Counted from the stretch's first letter, positions 17,926 through 27,394 are shown. The stretch: 64,000 bases of DNA from Sinorhizobium shofinae (GCA_001704765.1 MBFK01000126.1:1-64000); one strand, 5' to 3'. The notes: generated by a model not told the origin, from the letters alone. Numbers and translations: made by a program.

Positions 17926-18071
17926 CAAAACCTCCCATCCCCGCCGGTCGCCGCCGGCTTTTCGGAGCATGGCCGGGCCGATCAGGCCACCCCATGCTTC
18001 GCTTATTCGCAGAACATATGGGCCGCGCTCGGCAAATCCACCCCGGACGCCATCCGCCTTTTTCGGCGTGA

Positions 18072-18866
18072 TCAGACCGCGACGGGCGCCTTTATATGTG
18101 AATCGGCTTCGTAACCAACGAGCGTAAAGTCTTCGAACTTGAAGGAAAATATGTCCTTCACCGCCGGATTGATCTCCATCCTTGGCAGCGCCTTCGGGGT
18201 TCTCGCCAGTTGCAGCCGCGCCTGTTCGAAGTGGTTCTGGTAGATATGGGCGTCGCCGAGGGTGTGTACGAAGTCACCGGGCTTCAAGCCCGTCACCTGC
18301 GCCACCATCATCGTCAGCAGGGCATAGGATGCGATGTTGAAGGGGACGCCCAGGAAGATGTCGCCGGAGCGTTGATAGAGCTGGCACGAGAGCTTGCCGT
18401 CCGCCACGTAGAACTGGAAAAGGCAATGGCATGGCGGCAGCGCCATCTCGTCGACGAGCGCCGGGTTCCAGGCCGAGACGATGTGACGGCGGGAATTCGG
18501 ATTGGTTTTCAGGCCCTCGATCAGCCCGGCGATCTGGTCGATGTGAGCGCCGGCAGGCGTCGGCCAGGACCGCCACTGGTAGCCATAAACAGGCCCGAGC
18601 TCACCCTTTTCATCCGCCCATTCGTCCCAGATGCTGACGCCGTTCTCCTTGAGATAGGCGATATTCGTCTCGCCTTTCAGGAACCACAGGAGTTCGTGGA
18701 TGATCGAACGCAGGTGCAGCTTCTTGGTCGTCAGCACCGGAAAGCCTTCGGATAGATCGAAGCGCATCTGACAGCCGAAGACAGAACGCGTACCGGTACC
18801 TGTTCGGTCGCCGCGGTCGGTTCCGTTGCTCATCACATGGTCGAGAAGCTCGAGATATTGCCGCAT
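18072..18866 (-). CDS. thyA: thymidylate synthase
   Basis: 264 residues, the same length as the E. coli enzyme. It methylates dUMP to dTMP with methylenetetrahydrofolate. The catalytic cysteine is Cys146 in [13 protein letters not shown]. The [11 protein letters not shown] phosphate-binding arginine motif is at 21-31, [16 protein letters not shown] follows, and [12 protein letters not shown] with the terminal PVAV closes the active site. Gene order thyA, GST, folA couples production and recycling of the folate cofactor. Confidence 0.97.
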   Translation of the reverse strand: MRQYLELLDHVMSNGTDRGDRTGTGTRSVFGCQMRFDLSEGFPVLTTKKLHLRSIIHELLWFLKGETNIAYLKENGVSIWDEWADEKGELGPVYGYQWRSWPTPAGAHIDQIAGLIEGLKTNPNSRRHIVSAWNPALVDEMALPPCHCLFQFYVADGKLSCQLYQRSGDIFLGVPFNIASYALLTMMVAQVTGLKPGDFVHTLGDAHIYQNHFEQARLQLARTPKALPRMEINPAVKDIFSFKFEDFTLVGYEADSHIKAPVAV

Positions 18867-19046
18867 GGGTCTTCCGCACCGCCGATTCGTCCTTCGTTGA
18901 AAATAGGACGAAGCGCGCGCCGAACCAATGGCGCGGAGACGTTTTCCCGCGATTTGGCGGTTCCATGGATGGATGGCACCACGCGAGGAACCGCCGCCCG
19001 AGGCAATAGGATGGGCGCGGCTCCGCCCATCCCTGCCCTCTTCCGA

Positions 19047-19355
19047 TCAGAGCGTCTGAAGTTTGCCTAACGCCTTCGCGACGAGATAGTAGAAGGTCAC
19101 GCGTGACTTGGAATGGTCCTCCGCCATGGCCTTTGCGGCCGAAGCGATCGCGGCATCTGCCTCCGCCCCGCCGACGCCAAGCTTTTTTTCGCACCACTTT
19201 TCCCTGACCCGCTCCAGTTCGTCAGGATCGGACGCCGAAACGAGCGCGGAATCGCGATTTCGAAGCGCGATGCCAAGGTGACGCACGATCTTGTTCACGA
19301 CGGCCTCATCGGCACCGCGGTCGTATTTCAGCACGTCTGCGAGATAGTCGGTCAT
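19047..19355 (-). CDS. DUF2853 family protein
   Basis: A 102-residue soluble helical protein beginning MTDYLADVLKYDRGADEAVVNKIVRHLGIAL and containing DPDELERVREKWCEKKLG and the C-terminal VTFYYLVAKALGKL. This matches the DUF2853 family as I remember it, which is short, helical and uncharacterised. The ATG at 19355 is preferred over an upstream ATG at 19499, which would add 48 residues with no family resemblance. It lies back to back with the tmRNA gene. Confidence 0.75.
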   Translation of the reverse strand: MTDYLADVLKYDRGADEAVVNKIVRHLGIALRNRDSALVSASDPDELERVREKWCEKKLGVGGAEADAAIASAAKAMAEDHSKSRVTFYYLVAKALGKLQTL

Positions 19356-19509
19356 GATGCCCTCCACGTGACGCTTGCTGGCTGAACTACTGCATTGCTC
19401 GCGATCTGCGTGCAGCAGAAGAAGTTTTTCACTCTTTTCGGGCATGTCAAGGCGTTTGGAGGCGGGGCGCCGGCGAGATTTTATCCGCCTCATTTCCATT
19501 CCCCCACCC

Positions 19510-19538
19510 CTTTTCTTAGACGTCGGAAAGACCTATAT
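19510..19538 (+). promoter_or_regulatory. ssrA promoter
   Basis: CTTTTC (19510-19515) and CTATAT (19533-19538) are 17 bases apart, close to the S. meliloti housekeeping pattern CTTGAC-N17-CTATAT. The predicted transcription start falls near 19545, where the acceptor piece of the tmRNA would be expected to begin. Confidence 0.55.
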
Positions 19539-19544
19539 GACAAG

Positions 19545-19870
19545 AGCCGTCTTCGGGCGGCTATGGCAATAAACGGGCGATGCAATAAACCCATTGGACC
19601 CGGGGGCGGTACCCGGCGCCTCCACCAAAAACCGGTCGACAGACCGGCTTTTGATGGGGGCGAAATAGGATCGACAAGGGCGTAAAGATCGACTTTTTGC
19701 TCGGCATTGTACCACCGTTATCGGGCTAAACTTATAGTTGCAAACGACAACTATGCGGAAGCTCGTCTCGCTGCCTAATGGCGGTGTGACACTTCACTCA
19801 AAGTCCTGACGGGTCGCACCGGCAGGCGGGGTTCGAAGGCACCTGGCAACAGAAGCCTTCACCTTCTCCC
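19545..19870 (+). ncRNA. ssrA: tmRNA, circularly permuted two-piece form
   Basis: Rescues stalled ribosomes and tags the unfinished protein for proteolysis. The acceptor part comes first: GGACCCGGGGGCGGTACCCG (T-arm) then CGCCTCCACCA ending at 19627 with an encoded CCA. A loop segment with hairpin ACCGGTC/GACCGGC follows (removed in such RNAs). The coding part then begins GGGGGCGAAATAGGATCGAC at 19656; GGGGGCG pairs with CGCCTCC. The tag frame is 19740-19778, ANDNYAEARLAA then TAA, the alphaproteobacterial tag. Pseudoknot-like sequence follows. Acceptor-before-coding order is the permuted alphaproteobacterial layout. The outer ends are estimates. Confidence 0.93.
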
Positions 19871-20059
19871 CCGTGCTGAAATGGTCTATAGATGCCTCGA
19901 TAATTGACTCGTCATAACTTGACGGGCAATGAGACGACACGGCTAGGGCAATCGTTCCAATGCCGACGGCCCGGATAGGGCATTGAATTGCTGTATGAAA
20001 CGCGATTTCGATCCGAGCCATCATGCGGTAAAGTGAATTTGAAGAAAGACGGGGATCAC

Positions 20060-20575
20060 ATGGGCCAGGACCACATCCGCTACGACATTCTGGCGCAGGA
20101 CGCGCTTCGCGGCGTCATCCGCAAGGTGCTGGCCGAAGTTGCCGCCACCGGCCATTTGCCCGGTGACCACCATTTCTTCATCACCTTCCTGACCGGGGCC
20201 CCCGGCGTACGCCTCTCGCAGCATCTTAAGGCGAAGTACCCGGAACAGATGACGATCGTCGTCCAGCATCAGTTCTGGGACCTGAAGGTTTCCGAGACTG
20301 GTTTCGAAATCGGCCTCTCCTTCTCTGATACGCCGGAGAAGCTGGTGATTCCCTTTAATGCGGTCCGTGGTTTCTACGATCCATCAGTGAATTTCGAGCT
20401 CGAATTCGATGTCGCCGCCGGCGAGGAAGAGTCGGAATCGGCAGAGATCACCGCTTACCCGGTCAGCGAAGCCGATGAGGTATCCTCGCAGAAGAGCCCG
20501 GAAAGGCCGGGCGACAGCCCGAAGGGCGGCGGCGGCTCGGTCGTCTCGCTCGATTCCTTCCGCAAGAAGAACTGA
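20060..20575 (+). CDS. sspB: SspB, ClpXP adaptor for ssrA-tagged proteins
   Basis: A 171-residue alpha-type SspB. The folded domain starts MGQDHIRYDILAQDALRGVIRKVLAEVA and contains the substrate-groove strands HFFITFLTGAPGVRLSQHLKAKYPEQMTIVVQHQFWDL and VIPFNAVRGFYDPSVNFELEF. A flexible acidic linker then leads to the conserved C-terminal ClpX-binding peptide VVSLDSFRKKN. It starts about 190 bases after the tmRNA, so tag and tag-recognising adaptor are encoded side by side. An earlier in-frame ATG at 19988 is rejected for lack of conservation and Shine-Dalgarno. Confidence 0.93.
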   Translation: MGQDHIRYDILAQDALRGVIRKVLAEVAATGHLPGDHHFFITFLTGAPGVRLSQHLKAKYPEQMTIVVQHQFWDLKVSETGFEIGLSFSDTPEKLVIPFNAVRGFYDPSVNFELEFDVAAGEEESESAEITAYPVSEADEVSSQKSPERPGDSPKGGGGSVVSLDSFRKKN

Positions 20576-20590
20576 CCGCGGAGCGTGGCT

Positions 20591-20818
20591 ATGACCGGCG
20601 ACGTCGTCAACCTGCGTCAGTTCCGCAAGCGTCAGGCCCGGGCCGAGCGGGAGAAGCAGGCCGAACAGAATCGGATTTCCTTCGGCCGAACGAAAACGGA
20701 AAAGTGCCTCACAACGACCTTGAACGAAAAGGCATCAAAGACGCTTGACCAGGGCCGATTGGAGGGGGCACGGCCCGGAGCGCCAGGCCGGTCCACCCCC
20801 GACGGGGAAGAGACCTGA
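20591..20818 (+). CDS. DUF4169 family protein
   Basis: A 75-residue very basic protein, MTGDVVNLRQFRKRQARAEREKQAEQNRISFGRTKTEK, which matches the short DUF4169 family found next to sspB in rhizobia. It has no signal peptide or membrane segment; the N-terminal half is a charged helix. The gap to sspB is 15 bases, so it is probably in the same transcript. Function unknown. Confidence 0.7.
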   Translation: MTGDVVNLRQFRKRQARAEREKQAEQNRISFGRTKTEKCLTTTLNEKASKTLDQGRLEGARPGAPGRSTPDGEET

Positions 20819-20912
20819 ACCGCCCCGGCGGAAAAGCGATTCCCCCACAAGGACTTGGAAACGATTCCGGAATCGGATTGCCAACGCGTTGAATCGATTT
20901 GTGAGGCCAGGG

Positions 20913-21143
20913 ATGATCGCCAAGCATTCGGCGACGCTGCACGGACACCGCACCAGTTTCACGCTTGAGGACCCCTTTTGGCAGGAGTTGAAGTCGATCG
21001 CCAAAAGCCGCGGCATGTCGCTCGCGCGATTGATCGCGGAAATCGACGACGGGCGCGAGCCCGAGGGAAACCTGTCCTCCGCGTTACGGCTTTACGTACT
21101 TGCTTGGATCAAGGCCCAGGCAAAAGCCGCGGACGCCCGTTGA
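20913..21143 (+). CDS. ribbon-helix-helix domain protein
   Basis: A 76-residue protein of the short RHH type: a beta strand HRTSFTLEDPFWQELKSIA, then helix-turn-helix KSRGMSLARLIAEIDDGREP, and a C-terminal helix LRLYVLAWIKAQA. This resembles the RHH_4 arc-type family often encoded beside DUF4169. The fold suggests DNA binding as a dimer. GGCCAGGG precedes the ATG. I start at 20913 instead of the long in-frame extension to 20745, which overlaps DUF4169 and has no similarity. Confidence 0.75.
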   Translation: MIAKHSATLHGHRTSFTLEDPFWQELKSIAKSRGMSLARLIAEIDDGREPEGNLSSALRLYVLAWIKAQAKAADAR

Positions 21144-21170
21144 CCGACCCAGGGACGTGACTGCCGGCAA

Positions 21171-21267
21171 AGCCACCGCGCCTGCGTCGTTTCAGACGCA
21201 CGAAGGTCGCTACGTACTTTGAATTGCTGCATGCTTCCTTATCGGCTCCGATTCAAGGAAGCATGAA
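21171..21267 (-). repeat. intergenic repeat, family 1, copy C
   Basis: Read on the minus strand it gives the order CATGCTTCCTTGAATCGG, GCATGCAGCAATTCAAAGTA, CGTAGCGACC and then a pair of GCGTCTGAAACGACGC-like arms. The same block order appears in the plus-strand copies at 51634-51738 and 56440-56542. It lies between the convergent RHH and AsmA genes. Confidence 0.65.
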
Positions 21268-21286
21268 GTGAGCCCCGCTTTTCGTC

Positions 21287-24200
21287 CTACCGCACCGTGA
21301 TGTCGGGCAGCATGTCAAAGTTCAGACCCTGCCCCGCTGGCGGACCTGCATTCTGCCCGGTAGGCGGCGGCGCATTCCGCTGAACGCCCTGAACCGGCGG
21401 CCCTTGAGGCTGCGTAGCGCCGCGCGGCGGCAGCTGCCGCAAGCGCTGGCGCTCCTCTTCGGCCGCCCGGCGCTCAGCGGCTGCCCGCGCCATGGCTTCC
21501 GCCTTCATCCGCGCCGCCTCCACCGCGGCGGCCTGGCGTCGGCGTTCCTCGATTATCGTCCGCCGCCGTTGGAGTTCGCGCTCGGCCGCTCGGGCCTTGT
21601 AAAGCGCGACCTCGCGGCGCAGGCGCTGTTTTTCAAGTACGTTCGCCTGCAGCGTCTCCACCCGCCGGCGCTCCCGTTCGTAAGCACGAAGCGACAGGAA
21701 ATTGGCAAGGTCGGTAACATCGACGCTGACACCCGGCGCCGCAAGGAGCCCCGCATAGCCGAAACGCACGCGCGGTTCAGCGCCGGCAAGTGCCTCCTCG
21801 CCGGGCCGGAAGGTAAGATCGATCGCGCCGCTCATGCGTTCGGCCGGGAGGTCGAAGGAGACTTCGCCGGAGAAGGCGGCGTTGCCGTCCGCCGCCGTCA
21901 CGTTCTGCGCCCTGACGGTTCCACCGGCGATGCTGAAGGGCACCTTGACGGCGCCGACGACCGATTGCCCGCTGAAGAGGACTTCTTCAGCGACTTTGCG
22001 CACGGCGTCCGGCGAAATCTCCGTTTTCATCGCATCGGCCGCCGCCATCAGCTGCGGCAGCGCCGCCGTGTTGATGCCATTGAGCGTCACGCCATTGAAC
22101 GTCGCCGTACCCGAACCGCTTATCGAACTTGCCATTGCCTTCGGCGTAGCACCGGAAGCTTCCATCGCAACGGAAAGGTCGAAACGACCGGTCGCCGCGG
22201 GCCCGTTCTGCCGCGCCCATCCGGCCGCAGCCAGATCGCCGCCCTTCAGGTCGAACCGCGAGCGCAGGAAACCCGAGCCGTTTGCATTGCCAACTTGCAG
22301 CCGCCCCTCGAGCTTGCCCCCCAACCAGTCTCCCGCCGCTTCGGTCAAGGCGAGCTCATCGCCCTTCCATTCGAGCTTTCCGCTGAAACCGGTAACGTCT
22401 CCATAGAGGCCCGGCCAAAACCGCTTCGCCGTGACGTCGAGAGCGATGTCCAGGCCCGTCCAGGCCGGTTGGGCCACCGGCGCCATCGAAAATCCGCCGA
22501 CCGAGGCGTCGTGGACCTGTCCGAGGATCCCCTCGCCGAGCCAGCCGAGATCGATCGTATCCAGCGCCAGTTCGCCTCGAGCCGTACCCTGAACCTTGCG
22601 GTCGATCGTCAGTGCCCCGGTAAACCCGTTTTGATCGGCCTTGCCTTCGATGGCCGAGAACGCGATCTTCTCCGGATCGGAAGCGACATCGGCCGACAGC
22701 TTCACCGGCAGCCCGCTGCCCATCTGCGGCAATGCGATGCCTTGCAGCAGAAGGTAGGGCTCGAAATCCTCCGCCTGCAGCGTCAGCTTACCCTGTCCCT
22801 CGAGATAGTGATCGCGCGAAAGGTCGACGTCACCCTTGGCGGCGATCTGCGTCTTCTCGGTCGTGAAGGTCAGCGAGCCATTGGCCTGGGAACCTTCCGT
22901 GCTCTGCAGCTTGACGGCGAGAATACCGTTGGCGTCCGCATCGAACGGCAGCGGGTCGAGCCCGGCTTGCCCGAGAAGAACGGGGGTCTGCGGATTCTCA
23001 AGCGTCGCCTCCAGCAGCATGCCTTTGCCGGCAAGGGCCTGGGCGACGTCAGGTGCCTGGTAGCTGGCGGCTATCTTGCCGCCGTTGGCGGTGCCGATCA
23101 CACCGAAGGTAAAGGGAGCGTTCCCCTCCTTGCTGCCCGCCGTCAACGTCATATCGAGGGCCGCGCCGGAATAGTAAGGCCCGGCTCTGATCAGCCTGGC
23201 CAAGGCCGGGTGGGCGATCGTGTGCCGTCCGACCAATTCCAGGAATGGCGTCAACTCTTCGGCGGCAAGCTTCATCTTCGCCGAAATCACGGGCTTCTCG
23301 AAGCCGCCGCTCACGCGACCGGAAAAGGCGAGCTGGGCGCCGGAAAGATCACCGATTGCCACCCGCTCGGCCTGCAACTGGCCGTTTTTCAGCGTCAGGA
23401 CCGCCTGCACGTCGTGCGCCTCCTCGCCGAAGGCGGACAACGTTTCGGCGGAAAGTTCGGCAGCGATGGCGTGGTTGAGCAAGGTTGCGGTCGAGGCGTC
23501 TCCGGCAACGAGACCGGCCAGCGCCTGCAGCGCCTCCAGGTCGATGCGGTTGCCCTTGAACTGCAGCGACAGCGACGGCTGCTGCTCGGCAAAGGACTGC
23601 CGCTCCAGCCTCCCCTTGAGCGTCGCCGGGCCGGCAGCCACCTCGAGCTTTTCGAATTGCTGCAGTGTGTCGGTGAGGTTGACGGTCGCGGCAAAGCCCG
23701 CCGTCTTCAACTTGCGGATGGCGGGATCGACCGAACCGGCCAACCAGTTGGCGAGCCCCGAGGGTTGGTTGGAGGCAACGACGATGTCGCCGCGAAAGGC
23801 GCGCTGTCCATTGAGGGTCAGCCGTCCCTTGGCTTCGAGCTGCGTGCGGCCGGGCAGCAGCGCAACCGCGTTGTCGACGATCCACCCCGCGCCGTCAGGC
23901 CTGACATCGAGACGCACGTCGCGCACTGTGGTGTCGCCGATCACGATCGCCGGAAGTTTCAAGCTCGCACGGCCGGGCACCTGCGGAATGGGAATGTCCG
24001 CCGCAATCGCCATCATCCTTTCCAGCCGCTGTCGCAGTGAAACTGCGGGGTCGCGACCGGTCTTGCCGCCTCGGCCGGAATTGCCGATGCGGCTGACGTC
24101 GATCTGCTGGCCGTCGGCGATCAACAGGAACTTCTGATCCTTGCCGGTATCGAGTGTTGCTTCGCCGGTGACGATATAAGGATCGTCCGACGGGCCCACC

Positions 24201-25033
24201 TCGAAATGATATTCCGGCACACGGATGCTTTCATTGGTGAGTTGGAACTCGCCATTGATGCGCAACGCGCGGTCGGCCTTGACCTCGTCGGTCGGCCGAT
24301 TTTCCGTCAGCGTGAACCGGCCAGCATAGACCGGCCTGAAATCGACGACCTTGAGCTCGCCGTCGAGCTCGACGCCGAAGGGTCGCTCGTCCGGCGTCAG
24401 CCGCGCCCGGAGACTGAGTGCTCCTTCCTCGTTGACCGCGTTGCTCATGAAGGAGAAGCTGCCCGCCTCACCATCGAGCGCGGCGCGGCCCTCGACCTTC
24501 CAGGGACCCGCCAGCGAACGCGCCGAGAGGTCGGCGGAAAGGTCGCTGACACGGCGCGTCCGCCCGGTCTGCTCGTCGACGAATTCGATCTCGCCGTCCG
24601 CGATCTCGACATTTTCGAGCACCACGGTGTTGGCCGGGATCGCCGCGCGCGGCCCACGCGCCCAATCGAGCGTACCGTCAGGCTGCAGCCGGAGTCTCGC
24701 CTTGGGTCGGTCGAGGCGCATATCGAAGATAAGCGCCTCGCCGCTCAGAAAGGGTGCGAGCTCGGCACTCATCGAGAATTGGGCGACCTGAATCAACGGC
24801 TCACCGCCGTCTTCAGCCCCGACGCGCACGTCGTTGAGCGTCACCGTCGGGAAGGGAATGAGCCGCGCATCGACGCTGCCGTGCACGACCACAGGCTTGC
24901 CCATGATGCGGCTCGCCTCACGCTCGAAATCGGTGCGGAAATCGGTCCAGTCGATGAACAACGGTGCGATCAGCGCCACGAAGAGCGCGACAACCAACAG
25001 GCCGCCTATGGTTACGAAGATTCGCGCCAGCAC
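21287..25033 (-). CDS. AsmA-family protein (1248 aa)
   Basis: A very large envelope protein with one N-terminal membrane segment (IFVTIGGLLVVALFVALIAPLFID) and then the AsmA opening WTDFRTDFEREASRIMGKPVVVHGSVDARLIPFPTVTLNDVRVG. Most of the length is repetitive beta-strand material, as expected for the AsmA/TamB bridge-like proteins thought to move lipids between membranes. The AsmA C-terminal domain is near residues 950-1130 (SGSGTATFNGVTLNGINTA). The last 120 residues are unusual: a charged coiled coil (ERERRRVETLQANVLEKQRL) followed by a Pro/Gln-rich tail. It stands alone on the minus strand. Confidence 0.88.
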   Translation of the reverse strand: MLARIFVTIGGLLVVALFVALIAPLFIDWTDFRTDFEREASRIMGKPVVVHGSVDARLIPFPTVTLNDVRVGAEDGGEPLIQVAQFSMSAELAPFLSGEALIFDMRLDRPKARLRLQPDGTLDWARGPRAAIPANTVVLENVEIADGEIEFVDEQTGRTRRVSDLSADLSARSLAGPWKVEGRAALDGEAGSFSFMSNAVNEEGALSLRARLTPDERPFGVELDGELKVVDFRPVYAGRFTLTENRPTDEVKADRALRINGEFQLTNESIRVPEYHFEVGPSDDPYIVTGEATLDTGKDQKFLLIADGQQIDVSRIGNSGRGGKTGRDPAVSLRQRLERMMAIAADIPIPQVPGRASLKLPAIVIGDTTVRDVRLDVRPDGAGWIVDNAVALLPGRTQLEAKGRLTLNGQRAFRGDIVVASNQPSGLANWLAGSVDPAIRKLKTAGFAATVNLTDTLQQFEKLEVAAGPATLKGRLERQSFAEQQPSLSLQFKGNRIDLEALQALAGLVAGDASTATLLNHAIAAELSAETLSAFGEEAHDVQAVLTLKNGQLQAERVAIGDLSGAQLAFSGRVSGGFEKPVISAKMKLAAEELTPFLELVGRHTIAHPALARLIRAGPYYSGAALDMTLTAGSKEGNAPFTFGVIGTANGGKIAASYQAPDVAQALAGKGMLLEATLENPQTPVLLGQAGLDPLPFDADANGILAVKLQSTEGSQANGSLTFTTEKTQIAAKGDVDLSRDHYLEGQGKLTLQAEDFEPYLLLQGIALPQMGSGLPVKLSADVASDPEKIAFSAIEGKADQNGFTGALTIDRKVQGTARGELALDTIDLGWLGEGILGQVHDASVGGFSMAPVAQPAWTGLDIALDVTAKRFWPGLYGDVTGFSGKLEWKGDELALTEAAGDWLGGKLEGRLQVGNANGSGFLRSRFDLKGGDLAAAGWARQNGPAATGRFDLSVAMEASGATPKAMASSISGSGTATFNGVTLNGINTAALPQLMAAADAMKTEISPDAVRKVAEEVLFSGQSVVGAVKVPFSIAGGTVRAQNVTAADGNAAFSGEVSFDLPAERMSGAIDLTFRPGEEALAGAEPRVRFGYAGLLAAPGVSVDVTDLANFLSLRAYERERRRVETLQANVLEKQRLRREVALYKARAAERELQRRRTIIEERRRQAAAVEAARMKAEAMARAAAERRAAEEERQRLRQLPPRGATQPQGPPVQGVQRNAPPPTGQNAGPPAGQGLNFDMLPDITVR

Positions 25034-25096
25034 CGTCTCACATTCCCATCTGTTTCGTTCGCGCCCCTCTTGCGAGTTTCAGCCCATCCGCCTGCA

Positions 25097-26503
25097 TCAC
25101 GTAAAAATCTTGCCCGGATTGAAGATGTTCTCTGGATCGAGCGAACGCTTGATCTGCCGCATCAGATCGAGCGCCCCGCCAAGCTCTGCTTCCAGGAACG
25201 GCATCTTGCCCTGTCCGATCCCGTGCTCCCCCGTACAAGTACCATCCATCGACAACGCGCGGCTATTCAGCCGTTCGACGAAGGCCTCGACCCGCGCCAC
25301 GTCGGCAGCGTCCTTGTCGTCGAAAAGCACCCCGACGTGGAAATTGCCGTCGCCCGCGTGGCCGACGATCGGCGCGATCAGCCCATGCGCGGCGATATCC
25401 TCGTGTGTCGCCGCGACGCATTCGGCAAGACGCGAGATCGGCACGCAGACATCCGTCGCCAAGATGGCGGCCCCGGGCTTGAGGTTCTTCTGCGCCCAAT
25501 AGGCATTGTGCCGCGCCCTCCAGAGGCGCGCCCGCTCTTCCGGGTTGGTGGTCCACACAAACCCTGTAGAACCGAATTCGGACGCTATTTCGGCGAATTG
25601 TCGCGATTGCAGCTCGACGCTCTCGGCGCTGCCATGAAATTCGACGAAAAGCGTCGGCGTCTCGGCATAGTTCAGCCCGGAATAGGCGTTGCAGGCCTTC
25701 ATCTGGACGGCGTCGAGCAGTTCGATGCGCGCGACAGGTATGCCGGACTGGATCGTCAGGATGACCGCGTTGCAGGCGTCCGCAATCGTCGGGAACGGGC
25801 AGACGCCGCCCGATATCACCTCCGGGATGCCCTGCAGGCGCAGGGTGACCGAGGTGATGATGCCGAGCGTCCCTTCCGCCCCGACGAAGAGCCGCGTCAG
25901 GTCGTAGCCGGCCGAGGACTTGCGGGCCCGGTGCGCGGTTCTGACCTCTCGCCCCCCGGCAACGACCGCGGTGACCGCAAGCACGTTTTCCTTCATGGTG
26001 CCGTAGCGCACTGCGTTGGTCCCGGAGGCTCGCGTCGAGGTCATGCCACCGATCGAGGCGTTCGCGCCGGGATCGATCGGGAAGAAGAGGCCCGTATCGC
26101 GCAGATAGGTATTCAATTCCTCACGCGTCACGCCCGGTTCGACCGTGCAGTCAAGGTCTTCGGCATTGACTGAAAGGATGCGGTTCATCCGCATCATGTC
26201 GACCGATATGCCGCCATAAGGCGCATTGACATGGCCTTCGAGCGAGGAACCGGTGCCGAAGGCGATGAGTGGCACGCGATGCGCCGAGGCAACCTCGACG
26301 ATCTCGCGAACTTCAGCGGCATTTTCGGGAAAGACGACCGCGTCCGGGAGCTGTGCCGGGATGTAGGTCGTCGTGTTGGCGTGCTGGGCCCGGATTGCCT
26401 CTCCCGTCTGGAACCGATCACCGAACCGTTCGCCGAGGAGCGTCTTGACCGCCGCGATCCCGCTTTCGTTTTTCGACCCCGCCTTGATCGCTTTCAACGC
26501 CAC
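25097..26503 (-). CDS. FAD-linked oxidase, D-lactate/glycolate dehydrogenase type
   Basis: A 468-residue flavoprotein. The FAD_binding_4 (PCMH) domain is seen in PDAVVFPENAAEVREIVEVA, the GTGSSLEGHVNAPYGGISVDMMRMNRIL pyrophosphate loop and IGGMTSTRASGTNAVRYGTMKENVL. The FAD-oxidase C-domain contains GHAGDGNFHVGVLFD and ends CTGEHGIGQGK...LDPENIFNPGKIF, typical of GlcD/Dld-like dehydrogenases. No GlcE or GlcF gene is adjacent, so it looks like a stand-alone D-2-hydroxyacid dehydrogenase. Start chosen at GTG 26503 with AAGGGA upstream; a longer ATG start adds 27 unconserved residues. Confidence 0.88.
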   Translation of the reverse strand: MALKAIKAGSKNESGIAAVKTLLGERFGDRFQTGEAIRAQHANTTTYIPAQLPDAVVFPENAAEVREIVEVASAHRVPLIAFGTGSSLEGHVNAPYGGISVDMMRMNRILSVNAEDLDCTVEPGVTREELNTYLRDTGLFFPIDPGANASIGGMTSTRASGTNAVRYGTMKENVLAVTAVVAGGREVRTAHRARKSSAGYDLTRLFVGAEGTLGIITSVTLRLQGIPEVISGGVCPFPTIADACNAVILTIQSGIPVARIELLDAVQMKACNAYSGLNYAETPTLFVEFHGSAESVELQSRQFAEIASEFGSTGFVWTTNPEERARLWRARHNAYWAQKNLKPGAAILATDVCVPISRLAECVAATHEDIAAHGLIAPIVGHAGDGNFHVGVLFDDKDAADVARVEAFVERLNSRALSMDGTCTGEHGIGQGKMPFLEAELGGALDLMRQIKRSLDPENIFNPGKIFT

Positions 26504-26953
26504 GCCATGTCCCTTCCCATGCGACGTGCACCTGACAACGCAGGTCGTCGCAACGTTTTGAACGCCCACACAATCTATCCTCAATTCGATGCCGAATTAA
26601 GGAATTATGCGGTCGCGCGAATGCGGAAAGCCTCCCGCCGTATTCCCCGGCCTGCGAGGAGCGATCGCGACGGACCCGAGGCGCCCGAGCGACCTCCCGG
26701 CGGCCAACGCCCAGCACCGATGGCGAAGCGCTTTCATTTCAAGGCGCTACTGTGCAAATCGGAATCGGTTTGTCCAGAAGTTACGTCATCTCATGCGGCT
26801 CACGCACATGAAATCACCGGCGCTGATACCGGCTTGTCACAAACCTCCTCAATTCTCGCGTAAGGCGGGCAATGGAGGATGGCCATCAGCCTATAATGCA
26901 GCTTTTGTTTGCGAGCCCTTCGGGTATCATGCCTGAAAACGGGAGAACGTCTC
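26504..26953. other. intergenic region with a degenerate palindrome
   Basis: About 450 bases between the divergent oxidase and DUF1772 genes, so it must hold two promoters, which I could not assign. Near 26755 the stretch AAATCGGAATCGGTTTG resembles the central palindrome of repeat family 1, but the downstream conserved block is missing. Open frames across it are shadows without recognisable products. Confidence 0.4.
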
Positions 26954-27394
26954 ATGTTCGGCCTGCTCGCTTTACTCACGGCATCCGTCTTCTTTGGCGC
27001 CGCCATCTATATCAACGTTGCAGAACAGCCGGCGAGGCTTCGTCTCGACCACCGCGCCGCGCTCGCGGAATGGGGCCCGGCCTATCGCCGCGGCTTCGAG
27101 ATGCAGGCCTCCCTCGCAATCATATCCGGCCTGCTCGGCGCCGCAGCCTGGTGGCAGAGCGGCAATCCCCTCTGGGGCCTCGGCGCGGCAATCATCATCC
27201 TGAACTGGCCCTATACCCTGCTGCTGATCATGCCGATCAACAATCGCCTGGAGACTACGCCGCCGGACCAGGCGAGCGAGGAGACCCGCGAGCTCATCAT
27301 GCGCTGGGGCAAGCTCCATGCCGGACGGAGCGCCCTCGGCGCGGTCGCAGCGGCGATCTATCTCATCGCCGCTGCCGACGGCATGTCGAGCTGA
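26954..27394 (+). CDS. DUF1772 family membrane protein
   Basis: A 146-residue inner membrane protein with about four membrane segments. It has the DUF1772 landmarks: an N-terminal helix ending GAAIYINVAEQPARL, the WGPAYRRGFEMQASLAIISG segment, LNWPYTLLLIMPINNRLE, and a C-terminal WGKLHAGRSALGAVAAAIYLIA. The family is uncharacterised (anthrone oxygenase-like in some distant members). GGGAGAACGTCTC precedes the ATG. It stands alone between divergent and convergent neighbours. Confidence 0.85.
   Translation: MFGLLALLTASVFFGAAIYINVAEQPARLRLDHRAALAEWGPAYRRGFEMQASLAIISGLLGAAAWWQSGNPLWGLGAAIIILNWPYTLLLIMPINNRLETTPPDQASEETRELIMRWGKLHAGRSALGAVAAAIYLIAAADGMSS

Noticed and set aside
19533-19715. 60-residue open frame on the minus strand
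   Set aside because: It is antisense to the tmRNA. This shadow is a familiar false annotation over ssrA genes.
21404-24040. 878-residue open frame on the plus strand
   Set aside because: Antisense to the AsmA-family gene with Arg-rich composition and no domain.
26740-26775. AAATCGGAATCGGTTTG as a fourth copy of repeat family 1
   Set aside because: Only the central palindrome matches; the CATGCAGC and AGCGACC blocks are missing, so I do not count it as a copy.
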